DNA of 64,000 nt from Bacillus sp. UNC438CL73TsuS30 (GTDB taxonomy: Bacteria > Bacillota > Bacilli > Bacillales > Cytobacillaceae), in the NCBI RefSeq assembly GCF_000482325.1, contig NZ_KI535295.1, positions 170,836 to 234,835 of the forward strand, read 5' to 3'. Every line of letters begins with the position of its first letter. The first letter of the stretch is position 1. Made by a program: the position numbers and the translations under genes. Of the stretch, positions 43,156 through 54,267 are shown piece after piece. A model generated the notes under the pieces. The model saw only the letters and a program-made list of their open reading frames with translations, was not told where the DNA came from and made no database searches.

Positions 43156-44068
43156 GGTCAATAATCTTAAAGTATATTATCCAATTCGTGGCGGTTTTTT
43201 CAAAAGAGTGGTTGGTCATGTAAAGGCAGTGGATGATATTAGCTTTGAACTAAAACAGGGAGAAACATATGGACTAGTGGGTGAATCAGGGTGCGGTAAA
43301 ACTACAACCGGCAGAACCTTGATCGGACTCATAAAGGCCACTTCAGGTGAAATTCTTTTTGAAAATCAGGATTTAATGAGAATAAGCCGCCATGATTTTC
43401 ATCAATATCGACAAGATATTCAAATGATTTTTCAAGACCCTTATTCCTCCTTAAATCCAAGAAAACGGGTGTTGGATATCGTTGCCGAACCGCTGAGAAA
43501 TTTTGAAAAGCTTTCGCCAACAGAAGAGAGACAAAAGGTACAGTTTTACATAGAAAAAGTTGGATTAAATCCAGAATCTATCTACAAATATCCGCATGAG
43601 TTTTCCGGCGGGCAAAGACAGCGGATTGGGATTGCCCGGGCTTTAACATTAAAGCCAAAGTTAATCATTGCTGATGAACCTGTCTCGGCTCTCGATGTTT
43701 CAGTTCAGGCACAGGTCTTAAACTTTATGCAGGATATTCAGAAAGAGTTTAATTTGACCTATTTATTTATTAGCCATGATTTAGGGATTATTCAACACAT
43801 GTGTGATCGGATTGGTATTATGTATCGCGGTCAATTCGTTGAGGAAGGAACAAGTAAAGATATATATACAAATCCGCAGCATATCTATACTAAGAGATTA
43901 ATTTCAGCAATTCCAGAAATAAATCCGGAAAACAGAGAAAAGCAAATTAAGATTCGACAACAGATAAACAACGAATATAACGATTCCTATAATAAATATT
44001 TTAATGCTGAGGGTAAAGTTTATAATCTTAAATCTATTTCTGAAACCCATTCAGTTGCACTACCATAG
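43142..44068 (+). CDS. appF: Oligopeptide ABC transporter ATP-binding protein (AppF type)
   Basis: 308 residues, overlapping the previous gene by 14 bp. Walker A is GESGCGKTTTGRTL, signature FSGGQRQRIGIARAL, Walker B LIIADEPVSALDVS. The OppF-type peptide loop is conserved, and the C-terminus is a shorter, Asn-rich tail. Second ATPase of the heterodimer. Ribosome site gggagacg lies in the upstream gene. Confidence 0.93.
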   Translation: MSFLRVNNLKVYYPIRGGFFKRVVGHVKAVDDISFELKQGETYGLVGESGCGKTTTGRTLIGLIKATSGEILFENQDLMRISRHDFHQYRQDIQMIFQDPYSSLNPRKRVLDIVAEPLRNFEKLSPTEERQKVQFYIEKVGLNPESIYKYPHEFSGGQRQRIGIARALTLKPKLIIADEPVSALDVSVQAQVLNFMQDIQKEFNLTYLFISHDLGIIQHMCDRIGIMYRGQFVEEGTSKDIYTNPQHIYTKRLISAIPEINPENREKQIKIRQQINNEYNDSYNKYFNAEGKVYNLKSISETHSVALP

Positions 44069-44084
44069 GGAGGGGTTAATATAA

Positions 44085-45053
44085 ATGTTGAAATTTATTT
44101 TACGCAGAATCCTAGTAATGATCCCTCAATTAATTATTTTAAGTATACTTATATTTTTGTTGGCGAAAGCAATGCCCGGTGATGCGTTAACAGGACAATT
44201 AGCTAGTAATCCTAAAATGGATGCCGTGACAATACATGAATTAAAACAGAAATTGGGGTTATTCGATCCCTTATATATTCAATATGGAAGATGGATTAAG
44301 GGATTACTTCACGGGGATTTAGGCTTGTCTGTCATCCATCAAACATCGGTAACCCACCTGCTCGCAGGTAAAATGGGAAATACAATCCTGTTAGGTTTTG
44401 CCATAATGGTTTTAAGTTATCTTATTTCCATTCCACTTGGAATTATCGGCGGCAGATGGACAGATTCTTTGGCGGATAAAATGATTGTTGGTTACAACTA
44501 TCTAACATTCGCTACACCACTTTTCATTTTTGCGTTATTAGTATTATATATATTTGGTTTTGTGCTTGGATGGTTCCCTACGAGCGGAAGTGTTGATATT
44601 CGTGTGGAAGATGGGACATTTGCCTATTACATAAGCAAATTTAACCATCTCATTTTGCCGGCATTTTCAGGTGCGATTGTAAGTACAACTGTAACGATTC
44701 AATATTTACGTAATGAAATCATTGATACAAAAATAAAGGACTTTGTTAAAACGGCGAGAGCAAAAGGGGTTAGTGAATCAAAGGTTTATACGCGTCATAT
44801 TTTTAGAAATTCACTTCTTCCTATTGCGGCTTTTCTAGGCTATGAAATTGTTTATTTAATAGGCGGTTCAGTCTTTCTGGAATCTATCTATGGATATCCA
44901 GGTATTGGACAATTGTTCCTCACCTCCATCATGCAGCGAGATTTTAGTGTCGTCACCGCACTTGTTATGATATCCGGTCTAGCCACCCTAGTTGGAACTT
45001 TAGTTTCAGATATCATTTTAAGTGCAGTTGATCCACGAATCCGAATTGAATAA
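44085..45053 (+). CDS. appB: Oligopeptide ABC transporter permease (AppB type)
   Basis: 322 residues with six membrane helices; begins MLKFILRRILVMIPQLIILS. The EAA loop is KTARAKGVSESKVYTRHIFRNSL-like (about 222-244), where the ATPase docks. The FLESIYGYPGIGQLF segment is typical of DppB/OppB. Follows the ATPase gene after 16 bp with site agggagggg. Confidence 0.93.
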   Translation: MLKFILRRILVMIPQLIILSILIFLLAKAMPGDALTGQLASNPKMDAVTIHELKQKLGLFDPLYIQYGRWIKGLLHGDLGLSVIHQTSVTHLLAGKMGNTILLGFAIMVLSYLISIPLGIIGGRWTDSLADKMIVGYNYLTFATPLFIFALLVLYIFGFVLGWFPTSGSVDIRVEDGTFAYYISKFNHLILPAFSGAIVSTTVTIQYLRNEIIDTKIKDFVKTARAKGVSESKVYTRHIFRNSLLPIAAFLGYEIVYLIGGSVFLESIYGYPGIGQLFLTSIMQRDFSVVTALVMISGLATLVGTLVSDIILSAVDPRIRIE

Positions 45054-45069
45054 AAGGGAGGGAGCCAAT

Positions 45070-45978
45070 ATGAAAGCTGAAATCGTAAATCCTAATCAGC
45101 CAAAGGCAATAAAAAAACCGAGGAATGGAGTTTTCTTCATTTTATGGCGGGAAATTGTGAAAGATAAACTAGCACTTGGTTCTCTAATCCTATTAGGGCT
45201 GATCGTGGTAGGTGTCTACGGTGCATCTCTTTTATTAGACCAAGAAAAAATTGTAACGGTAGATTTGTTATCTATTTATTCACCTCCGTCTTCAGAGCAT
45301 TGGTTAGGGACCGATTATGGCGGAAGGGATATATTTGGCCAATTAATCATTGGGGCTAAAAACTCCTTTACAATTGGCTTATGCATTACACTATTAACAG
45401 GTTGTATCGGTCTTTGTGTCGGATTATGTGCAGGTTATTTCGGAGGCAAAGTCGATAATATCCTCATGCGTATTATTGACTTTTTTCTTATCCTTCCAAC
45501 TTTAATGCTAGTAATTGTTTTTGTTTCCATATCGCCAGAATATAATGTTTTTACCTTTATCCTAATTATGAGTTTGTTTTTATGGACAGGTAAAGCTAGG
45601 TTAATAAGGTCAAAAACCCTTGCTGAAAGGGAACTTGATTATGTTAGTGCCTCAAAAACGCTTGGGACGCCTGATTGGAAAATTATTTTCCGGGAAGTTC
45701 TGCCTAATTTAAGTTCTATTATTATCGTAAATTTAACTCTAAATCTTGCAGGAAATATTGGAATTGAATCAGGGTTAACGTATTTAGGATTTGGATTACC
45801 GGAAAGTACTCCGAGTTTGGGAACTCTTGTTAGTTATGCAACCAATCCGGATGTTCTCGAAAATAAATGGTGGATTTGGTTACCTGCGTCATTACTTATT
45901 TTAGTTATGATGTTGAGTATAAATTATATCGGTCAAGCGTTAAAACGTGCAGCCGATGCAAGGCAAAGATTAGGATAA
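45070..45978 (+). CDS. appC: Oligopeptide ABC transporter permease (AppC type)
   Basis: 302 residues from the ATG after gggagggagcc; the open frame runs back into the previous gene without support. Six helices after a cytoplasmic N-terminus. HWLGTDYGGRDIFGQLIIG is the OppC N-terminal hallmark, and the EAA loop is SASKTLGTPDWKIIFREVLP. It ends in the usual LKRAADARQRL. Confidence 0.93.
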   Translation: MKAEIVNPNQPKAIKKPRNGVFFILWREIVKDKLALGSLILLGLIVVGVYGASLLLDQEKIVTVDLLSIYSPPSSEHWLGTDYGGRDIFGQLIIGAKNSFTIGLCITLLTGCIGLCVGLCAGYFGGKVDNILMRIIDFFLILPTLMLVIVFVSISPEYNVFTFILIMSLFLWTGKARLIRSKTLAERELDYVSASKTLGTPDWKIIFREVLPNLSSIIIVNLTLNLAGNIGIESGLTYLGFGLPESTPSLGTLVSYATNPDVLENKWWIWLPASLLILVMMLSINYIGQALKRAADARQRLG

Positions 45979-45996
45979 AAAAGGGGGAAAAGAAGG

Positions 45997-47796
45997 ATGA
46001 AGAAAAAGCATTTTTTTAAGTTTTTTAGTTTACTGGTTGTCTTGGGTATGCTCCTGTCTGCATGCTCCAATTCGACCGGAGGCAAAGACAGTGGAAGTAA
46101 AAAGCCAACGTCATCAAGTGACAAACCGAAAGAAGATATTAGTACATTCCCTTCAGTCATTAAAAGCGACAAGCCAGTGGTGGAGGATGGGTCACTAACA
46201 TATGCATTAGTGTACGATACTCCATTCGAAGGTACATTAAACTATGCCTATTATACTGGACAACCAGATGCCGAAGTCCTGCAATTCTTCGACATTCCAC
46301 TATTCTCAACCAATGCAGACTATGAATTTACAAATGATGGTGCTGCTACCTATGAAATGTCCAATGACAATAAAACCATTACTGTAAAAATTAAGGACAA
46401 TGTTAATTGGTCCGACGGAAAACCGGTAACATCCCAAGACTATGAATATTCATTCTTGGTAATTGGTAACAAGGATTACACAGGTGTGCGTTATGGTGAT
46501 GCGATCATCCAAAGTATTGTTGGGATGAAAGAATACCACGCAGGCAAATCCAAAAATATTTCGGGGATCAAAATTATCGATGATAAAACCCTATCGATTA
46601 CTTTTAAAGACGCAAATCCTTCCTTAATAACAGGTCTATGGCCATATGCGATGCCTAAGCATTATATTGGGGATATTCCAATAAAAGACCTCGCAAAGGC
46701 AGACAAAATCCATAAAACTCCAATTGGATTTGGTCCATACAAGATTAAAAAGATGGTTCCAGGTGAATCAGTAGAATTCGAGCGTAATGATGATTATTTT
46801 GGAGGAAAACCAAAATTAAAAACGATTATTGCAAAAGTTGTCAATCCAAAAGTTATTTTACAGTCACTTAAAAAAGGTGAAGTCGATGTTGCTGATTTCC
46901 CTGTCGATCAATACCCTGCAGCTAAGGGATCTAAGAACTTCCAATTTATCGGTCAAATCGATCTAGCTTATAACTACATCGGCTTTAAATTAGGCCACTG
47001 GGATGCTAAAAAAGGCATAAATGTTATGGATAACCCTAAATTCCAAGACAAACGCTTACGACAAGCGATGGCCTATGCTCTCGATCAGAAATCTGTGGGT
47101 GAGAAAATTTATAACGGTTTACGTTTCCCGGCTACATCCTTAATTCCGCCGTCCTTCCCAAGCTGGTATAACAAAGATGCAAATGCCATTGGATATGATC
47201 CGGAAAAAGCAAAACAACTATTAGATGAAGCAGGCTATAAAGATACTGATAATGACGGTCTTCGTGAAGATCCAAACGGTAAGAAATTCCACATTAATTT
47301 CTTATCGATGAGTGGCGGTGACACAGCTGAACCACTTGCAAAATTCTATATGCAAAGCTGGAAAAATGTTGGGCTAGATGTTTCCCTTGTAGATGGCCGC
47401 TTGGCAGAATTTAACTCTTTCTACAAAATGGTTGAAGAAGATAACAAGAAAGTTGACATTTATGCTGGTGCATGGGGAACAGGGACAGACGTTGACCCAT
47501 ATGGTTTATACGGTAAAGATGTTCCGTTTAACTACTCTCGCTTTGTAAGTGAGAAAAACGATCAATTATTAGCAGACGGTCATTCCGTAAAAGCATTTGA
47601 CCATGACTATCGTAAAAAAGTTTACGATGAGTGGCAAGCATTTATGAATGATGAAATGCCTGTTATTCCAACACTATTCCGTTCTACGATTTCAGGAGTT
47701 AACAATCGTGTAACATCATTAACTGCCAATTATACAGCTGACCCATATGTTTGGGCTAAAGTTGGTGTTACAAGCGAAACCCCTGAAGTAGAATAA
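45997..47796 (+). CDS. appA: Oligopeptide-binding lipoprotein (AppA type)
   Basis: 599 residues. The signal peptide ends in a lipobox LSAC (Cys about 23), then a Ser/Lys-rich tether and an SBP-5 fold: KDNVNWSDGKPVTSQDYEYS, TPIGFGPYKIKKMVPGESV, RQAMAYALDQKSVGEKIYN and DLWP-like late strands (KKVDIYAGAWGTGTDVDPYG). It captures peptides outside the membrane for the two permeases. Last gene of the operon. Confidence 0.93.
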   Translation: MKKKHFFKFFSLLVVLGMLLSACSNSTGGKDSGSKKPTSSSDKPKEDISTFPSVIKSDKPVVEDGSLTYALVYDTPFEGTLNYAYYTGQPDAEVLQFFDIPLFSTNADYEFTNDGAATYEMSNDNKTITVKIKDNVNWSDGKPVTSQDYEYSFLVIGNKDYTGVRYGDAIIQSIVGMKEYHAGKSKNISGIKIIDDKTLSITFKDANPSLITGLWPYAMPKHYIGDIPIKDLAKADKIHKTPIGFGPYKIKKMVPGESVEFERNDDYFGGKPKLKTIIAKVVNPKVILQSLKKGEVDVADFPVDQYPAAKGSKNFQFIGQIDLAYNYIGFKLGHWDAKKGINVMDNPKFQDKRLRQAMAYALDQKSVGEKIYNGLRFPATSLIPPSFPSWYNKDANAIGYDPEKAKQLLDEAGYKDTDNDGLREDPNGKKFHINFLSMSGGDTAEPLAKFYMQSWKNVGLDVSLVDGRLAEFNSFYKMVEEDNKKVDIYAGAWGTGTDVDPYGLYGKDVPFNYSRFVSEKNDQLLADGHSVKAFDHDYRKKVYDEWQAFMNDEMPVIPTLFRSTISGVNNRVTSLTANYTADPYVWAKVGVTSETPEVE

Positions 47797-47803
47797 TAAA
47801 GTT

Positions 47804-47843
47804 AAAAGAGGTAGTCACTTTTGGTGATTATCTCTTTTTTTGT
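47804..47843 (+). terminator. Terminator of the app operon
   Basis: aaagaggtagtcac pairs with gtgattatctcttt around ttttg, then a T-run. Confidence 0.85.
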
Positions 47844-47993
47844 ATTGAAATGATGGTATCACCAGCTGCTTAAAGATTCTTTAATATTAGTAATAAAAGT
47901 TAATTATGGAGCAAAACATATATAAAGGAATAATTTAACTAAGGTCTGCCCATACTGATTGACAAACAGTTTCTTGAAGTGAGGGGTTGTACA

Positions 47994-48740
47994 ATGTTGT
48001 ATCTTCATGATGTTTGGGTGAATTGGTTTGAAGGTGAAGAAAACGGGTATAATGTATGCCACTTTCATGAATGGCGCAAGGATGATGGAGTCGAACTTTT
48101 GGATCAAGTTCCACTCTTAAAGATTGAACCGATTTTATTTAACTATATTGAGAATGATTTAGCGGAATTACCTCAACAACTCCTAGATGATATTTATCAA
48201 AAAGCATATTTACGAAAAAACCATGAGCGAATTCAGCTTGATTATTGTTTTGTTGTAACGGATGGGGTAGGTATTTTAGCAATTGATACAATTGGCTATA
48301 CCATTCCAATCCGAAAAAGCAGGTTAATTCCAAGGCAAGAACAGCTTGTATATGAGATGATTGAAACGCATGAGGCAAATGTTTATCACTTTTATCAGCC
48401 TAGCGAAATGAAAAATCATCATATTTTATCGCCTGAGCCAGAATTAATGCGTGGCCTAACAAGAAAGGAACGCCAATTAAAGCAGTTATTATTTATGGCC
48501 CTTGATCAATTACACTCTTCAAATAATGAAGCAGAAGTTCGTTATTGGTATACCGAATGGTGTCCGGAACGATACGCCGCCATCCAGGAAATGAATGTTG
48601 AGGATGTATGGGAGCAATTATTTGAGGAAACAAAATACGGATGGGGCAAGAGGCATGTAACATTTTGTGAGAATATAATTAAAGGGCAGCCATTCTTTGA
48701 AAAGTTATGGGAAATGGAGCATGGTCCAAAGGTAAATTAA
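47994..48740 (+). CDS. yjbA: YjbA-like (DUF3603) protein
   Basis: 248 residues from the ATG after gaggggttg: [20 protein letters not shown] and [20 protein letters not shown], near-identical in type to YjbA. No membrane segment or known catalytic motif. Conserved between app and trpS in Bacillus. Function unknown. Confidence 0.9.
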   Translation: MLYLHDVWVNWFEGEENGYNVCHFHEWRKDDGVELLDQVPLLKIEPILFNYIENDLAELPQQLLDDIYQKAYLRKNHERIQLDYCFVVTDGVGILAIDTIGYTIPIRKSRLIPRQEQLVYEMIETHEANVYHFYQPSEMKNHHILSPEPELMRGLTRKERQLKQLLFMALDQLHSSNNEAEVRYWYTEWCPERYAAIQEMNVEDVWEQLFEETKYGWGKRHVTFCENIIKGQPFFEKLWEMEHGPKVN

Positions 48741-48791
48741 AAGCCTGACCCAAAAGGTAGTCACTACCTTTATGGGTCAGGCTTTTATTCT
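48740..48791. terminator. Bidirectional terminator between yjbA and trpS
   Basis: aaaagcctgaccca pairs with tgggtcaggctttt around an inner aaggtagt/actacctt stem. T-run on the plus side. Confidence 0.9.
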
Positions 48792-48798
48792 TTTGGTT

Positions 48799-49926
<1,128 letters not shown>

Positions 49927-49931
49927 GTCCG

Positions 49932-50288
49932 TTAAACATAATAGAAGCCAAGGGCGATTAACATTAGAAAGCCAGTAATGATTCCATGGAAAACGAAAGG
50001 CTTTTGATTGATTGTCACCATTTCAGAAAGAGAGGGAATTTCGGCTAGACTTCTTTTTTCCTTTCCTCTTGTTGCAGCAAAGTTAAATGACTTAGCTATC
50101 GCGTCAAAAAAACCAGTTTTAACAGTAAATAATAACAAAGAAAAAAGAAGTAAGGCGAATGAAATGTAAAAAGATATATTGATATAGCTTAACAAAGAAA
50201 TCTTTTGGTAAAAAATGAGTGATAGGAAAATAATTAGCAACTGAAAAACTGCTGAAATTATCAGAGTATTTTTAAAACGAAAGTTCAT
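49932..50288 (-). CDS. DUF3899 membrane protein
   Basis: 118 residues with three or so membrane helices (TLIISAVFQLLIIFLSLIFY, LSYINISFYISFALLLFSLL, HGIITGFLMLIALGFYYV) and a charged loop between the second and third. Matches DUF3899 in length and in position between oppA and trpS in Bacillus. Its 3' end directly abuts the trpS promoter. Function unknown. Confidence 0.75.
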   Translation of the reverse strand: MNFRFKNTLIISAVFQLLIIFLSLIFYQKISLLSYINISFYISFALLLFSLLLFTVKTGFFDAIAKSFNFAATRGKEKRSLAEIPSLSEMVTINQKPFVFHGIITGFLMLIALGFYYV

Positions 50289-50509
50289 TTCTTATCCTCC
50301 AAAACCTTGATTTATAAGGAAAAGTATTTTAAATATTATACAAAAAATCAGTACGAGAGTAAATGATAACATAGGTTCCAGTAACCCAAATGTTTAAAAT
50401 GTTATGAAAATGTAAATTAATTTTCAAAAAGTAATGTACAATTAGTTGAAAAAATGTATAATAGGGAATGTAGTAATTTTTCAGAATAATAGAAAAGGGA
50501 GGTCTACTA

Positions 50510-52186
50510 GTGAAGAAATCAAAACTTTCACTACTTTTAGTTTTATCACTAGTTCTTAGCATGTTCTTGGCAGCTTGTTCTGGTGGGAAAGACACTGGAA
50601 AAGAAAAGGACAATGGTGGTACTTCTAATGGTAAAACACCTGATCAAGTATTAAATGTTTTAGAGTCAGCAGAAGTTCCAACAATGGATAGTGTTATGGC
50701 TCAAGACGTTATGAGTTTCACCATGTTAAATGCAACAAACGAAGGATTATATCGTTTAGATCCAGACCAAAAGGTAATCGAGGGTGTTGCAGACGGTAAA
50801 CCTGTTGCGAATGCTGATGGAACCGTTTACACGATTAAGTTGAAAAAGGATCAAAAATGGTCAAACGGTGATCCTGTAACTGCTAATGACTTCGTTTTTG
50901 CATGGAGACGTGCAATTGATCCTAAAACTGCTTCTCCATATGGTCCATATTTCATGGAAGGCAAGATCAAAAATGCTAGCGATATCGTAGCTAAGAAAAA
51001 ACCAGTAACTGATTTAGGAATTAAAGCAGTGGATGACTATACTCTAGAAATCTCTTTAGAGCAGCCAATTCCTTTCTTTGAGTCATATATTACGTTCCAA
51101 TTATTCTATCCGCAAAATGAAAAGTATGTTAAGTCCCAAGGTAAAGATTATGCGAAGGATGCTTCCCACATTCTTTATAATGGTCCATTCAAAATGACTA
51201 AATGGGATGGCCCACAGGCAACTGAATGGGTACTAGAGAAAAACGATACTTATTGGGATGCAAATACAGTTTCTTTAAAGAAAATCAACTTTAACGTACA
51301 AAAAGACGGGCAGGCATCTGCAAATGCTTTTGAAGCTGGCGAAGCAGACATTACACCAAAACTTGCACAACCAGCAATCATTCAACAATATGAAGGTTCA
51401 AAAAATCTTCTTCGTTACACTGAACCATCCATTTTCTGGTTGAAATTTAATGAGAAAAACCCAGCATTAGCAAATGCTAATATCCGTAAAGCTATTGCTT
51501 TAGCAATTGACAAAAAAGCTTTAACTGATGATGTTTTAGCGAATGGTTCAATCCCTGCTAACTTTATCGTTGCGAAAGATTTCGCGTTCAATAATGGTAA
51601 AGACTTCCGTGCGGATACTGGCGAATATTTAAAATCAGATAAAGCAAAAGCAAAAGAATTATGGACAAAAGGTTTATCTGAAATCGGTAAGAAGGAAGTA
51701 ACATTCAATTATGTTGGTCAAGATACTGCAGCTGCAAAGGATACAGATGCATTTATCAAAGACCAATTAGAGAAAACTTTACCAGGAATCAAAGTTGAAC
51801 TTCACAACATTCCATTTGCTACAAAACTTGATAGAGAAGATAAACAACAATATGATATTCTTTTCAGTGGTTGGGGTCCTGACTATGCTGACCCAATGAC
51901 TTACATGGATTTATGGCCATCAACTAGCGGCCAACAGCATATGAGCTACAAAAATCCAAAAGTTGATCAGTTAGTCAAAGATGCAGCAACTACTTTAGCT
52001 ACTAAACCTGATGAGCGTTGGAAAGCATTACAAGAAGCTGAAAAAATTGTATTAGAAGATGATGCTGCTCTAGCACCTCTATATCAACGTTCTGCTAACT
52101 TGTTAGTTGCTGATAAAGTTAAAGGTTTAGCACACCATGGATTTGGTCCTGACTATAGCTATCAATGGATTAAAATTGTTAAGTAG
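50510..52186 (+). CDS. oppA: Oligopeptide-binding lipoprotein OppA
   Basis: 558 residues, GTG start after aaaagggagg. Lipobox LAAC (Cys about 23) then a Gly/Lys-rich tether and the SBP-5 fold: LKKDQKWSNGDPVTANDFVF, YNGPFKMTKWDGPQATEWVL, and LFSGWGPDYADPMTYMDLWP, the OppA hallmark. In B. subtilis Opp imports signalling peptides (CSF, PhrA) needed for competence and sporulation. A terminator lies between it and oppB, which would give more OppA than permease. Confidence 0.95.
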   Translation: MKKSKLSLLLVLSLVLSMFLAACSGGKDTGKEKDNGGTSNGKTPDQVLNVLESAEVPTMDSVMAQDVMSFTMLNATNEGLYRLDPDQKVIEGVADGKPVANADGTVYTIKLKKDQKWSNGDPVTANDFVFAWRRAIDPKTASPYGPYFMEGKIKNASDIVAKKKPVTDLGIKAVDDYTLEISLEQPIPFFESYITFQLFYPQNEKYVKSQGKDYAKDASHILYNGPFKMTKWDGPQATEWVLEKNDTYWDANTVSLKKINFNVQKDGQASANAFEAGEADITPKLAQPAIIQQYEGSKNLLRYTEPSIFWLKFNEKNPALANANIRKAIALAIDKKALTDDVLANGSIPANFIVAKDFAFNNGKDFRADTGEYLKSDKAKAKELWTKGLSEIGKKEVTFNYVGQDTAAAKDTDAFIKDQLEKTLPGIKVELHNIPFATKLDREDKQQYDILFSGWGPDYADPMTYMDLWPSTSGQQHMSYKNPKVDQLVKDAATTLATKPDERWKALQEAEKIVLEDDAALAPLYQRSANLLVADKVKGLAHHGFGPDYSYQWIKIVK

Positions 52187-52211
52187 TAATTGGTAAGTAA
52201 ACTTATATAAA

Positions 52212-52245
52212 AGAGAGTATATTAAGGTATACTCTCTTTTTACCT
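52212..52245 (+). terminator. Terminator between oppA and oppB
   Basis: aagagagtata pairs with tatactctctt around ttaagg, then ttt. Partial readthrough would set the OppA to OppBCDF ratio. Confidence 0.85.
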
Positions 52246-52298
52246 GTATAAGAATTGTCGAAAAATGATGAATCTTTAATCAAATAGGAGGTGGAGGC

Positions 52299-53231
52299 AT
52301 GGCGAAGTACATTTTACAACGGGTAATTTACATGATTCTTACATTGTTTATCGTTGTCTCAGTTACATTCTTCTTAATGAAGTTAGTTCCTGGTACTCCG
52401 TTTAGTAATGCTGGAAAACTCACACACGAACAATTAGCAATTATGCAAGAGAAATACCACTTAACTGACCCAGTACCTGTTCAATATGCTAATTACTTAA
52501 AGAACATGGTCCAAGGTGATTTAGGAATCTCCTTTCAATTTAACAATACCCCTGTTACCAAACTTCTAGCAATTCGTATCGGACCTTCAGCAACATTAGG
52601 TTTAGAGGCAATGGTATTTGGCTCTATTTTTGGGATTTTATTAGGAGTTATTGCCGCGTTAAAACAAAATACTTGGGTGGACTATAGTGCGACCTTTATT
52701 GCAGTTGCAGGGAAATCCATACCAAGCTTTATATTTGCCGGACTACTTCAGTATTATGTTGCGGTAAAATTAGAATGGTTTCCAGTAATGTTTTGGCGGG
52801 GACCAGAGTATACCATTCTTCCAACCATTGCCTTGGCAATGTTTCCAATTTCGATTGCTGCCCGTTTCATGCGTACGGAGCTAATTGATGTATTAGGATC
52901 GGATTACATTACTCTAGCGAAGGCGAAGGGAGCAAGCTATTTTCAAATTAGCGTAAAGCACGCATTAAGAAATGCTTTAATCCCTGTTATCACTGTTTTA
53001 GGACCTTTGGCAGTTAGCTTAATGACAGGTTCACTTGTCATTGAGGAGATTTTTGCTATCCCAGGTCTAGGAGAACAATTTGTTAAGGCCATTACCGTAA
53101 ATGATTATCCGGTTATTATGGGAACAACTATTCTTTTTGCAGCTGCATTCGTAGTGATTATTTTAGTGGTGGATATTCTATATGGAATTATTGACCCACG
53201 AATTCGAATTTCAGGGGGGCGATCTAAATGA
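52299..53231 (+). CDS. oppB: Oligopeptide permease OppB
   Basis: 310 residues, ribosome site aggaggtgg. Six membrane helices; MAKYILQRVIYMILTLFIVV is typical. The EAA loop is LAKAKGASYFQISVKHALRN, and the segment VIEEIFAIPGLGEQFVKAIT follows. Overlaps oppC by four bases. Confidence 0.95.
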   Translation: MAKYILQRVIYMILTLFIVVSVTFFLMKLVPGTPFSNAGKLTHEQLAIMQEKYHLTDPVPVQYANYLKNMVQGDLGISFQFNNTPVTKLLAIRIGPSATLGLEAMVFGSIFGILLGVIAALKQNTWVDYSATFIAVAGKSIPSFIFAGLLQYYVAVKLEWFPVMFWRGPEYTILPTIALAMFPISIAARFMRTELIDVLGSDYITLAKAKGASYFQISVKHALRNALIPVITVLGPLAVSLMTGSLVIEEIFAIPGLGEQFVKAITVNDYPVIMGTTILFAAAFVVIILVVDILYGIIDPRIRISGGRSK

Positions 53232-54256
53232 TAACCAATCATGAAAAAATTTCACAAGAGTTATTTGAGCCCGCCCATGTGGATGTATCTAAAAGCGAGA
53301 AAATTGCAAAGCCAAGTTTGACTTTTTGGCAGGATTCATGGTTAAGGGTCCGAAAAAATAAAGGTGCAGTAATTAGTTTAATTGTGACTGTATTATTGAT
53401 TATCATGGCATTTGTTGGGCCATTAATCACACCGTATGCTTATGATTTCCAAAATACTAAACATGCTAATTTACCACCAAGGATTCAAGGTTTAGAAAAT
53501 ATTCACTGGCTTCCATTTGATGGTACATTGAAAAATAGACAGGGCGTAGAATTACATCCTTATGAAACAAGAAATGTTAAAGAATATTATTGGTTTGGTA
53601 CGGATGGATTAGGACGAGATTTGTTTGCTAGGGTTTGGAAGGGCACCCAAATTTCTTTATTAATTGCTTTTTTTGCAGCTTTAATTGATATGCTAATCGG
53701 GGTTACCTATGGGGCGATTTCGGGTTACATCGGTGGAAAAACGGATAGTATTATGCAACGTATCGTCGAAATCATTATGGGAATTCCAAACCTTATCGTC
53801 GTTGTCCTGATGATTCTCGTTTTAAAAGCAGGGATTATCCCGATTATCTTAGCCTTAAGTATCACCGGTTGGGTAAGTATGTCGCGTGTTGTACGTGCGC
53901 AGGTTCTAAAATATAAAAATATGGAGTACGTATTGGCAGCGAAAACATTAGGGGCATCAGATTCCACTATTGTCTTTAAACATATGATTCCAAATATGTT
54001 TGGTGTCATCATCATCAATACAATGTTTTCAATTCCGAATGCGATTTTCTTTGAAGCATTTTTAAGCTTCATCGGATTAGGTTTGCAGGACCCTCACGCT
54101 TCATTAGGTACATTGATCAATGATGGATTTAGGGGAATGATAGCGTTTCCATATCAGATGATTATTCCAGCTATTATGATCTCCCTTATTATGATAGCAT
54201 TTAACTTAATTGCAGACGGTCTTAGAGATGCTTTAGATCCAAAAATGCGTGATTAG
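53228..54256 (+). CDS. oppC: Oligopeptide permease OppC
   Basis: 342 residues, starting in the atga overlap with oppB. A cytoplasmic N-terminus of about 55 residues precedes six helices. YYWFGTDGLGRDLFARVWKG and LAAKTLGASDSTIVFKHMIP mark the family. A periplasmic insertion after helix 1 (residues about 75-130) is longer than in the App paralogue, as usual for OppC. Confidence 0.95.
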   Translation: MITNHEKISQELFEPAHVDVSKSEKIAKPSLTFWQDSWLRVRKNKGAVISLIVTVLLIIMAFVGPLITPYAYDFQNTKHANLPPRIQGLENIHWLPFDGTLKNRQGVELHPYETRNVKEYYWFGTDGLGRDLFARVWKGTQISLLIAFFAALIDMLIGVTYGAISGYIGGKTDSIMQRIVEIIMGIPNLIVVVLMILVLKAGIIPIILALSITGWVSMSRVVRAQVLKYKNMEYVLAAKTLGASDSTIVFKHMIPNMFGVIIINTMFSIPNAIFFEAFLSFIGLGLQDPHASLGTLINDGFRGMIAFPYQMIIPAIMISLIMIAFNLIADGLRDALDPKMRD

Positions 54257-54267
54257 AAGGCAGGTGA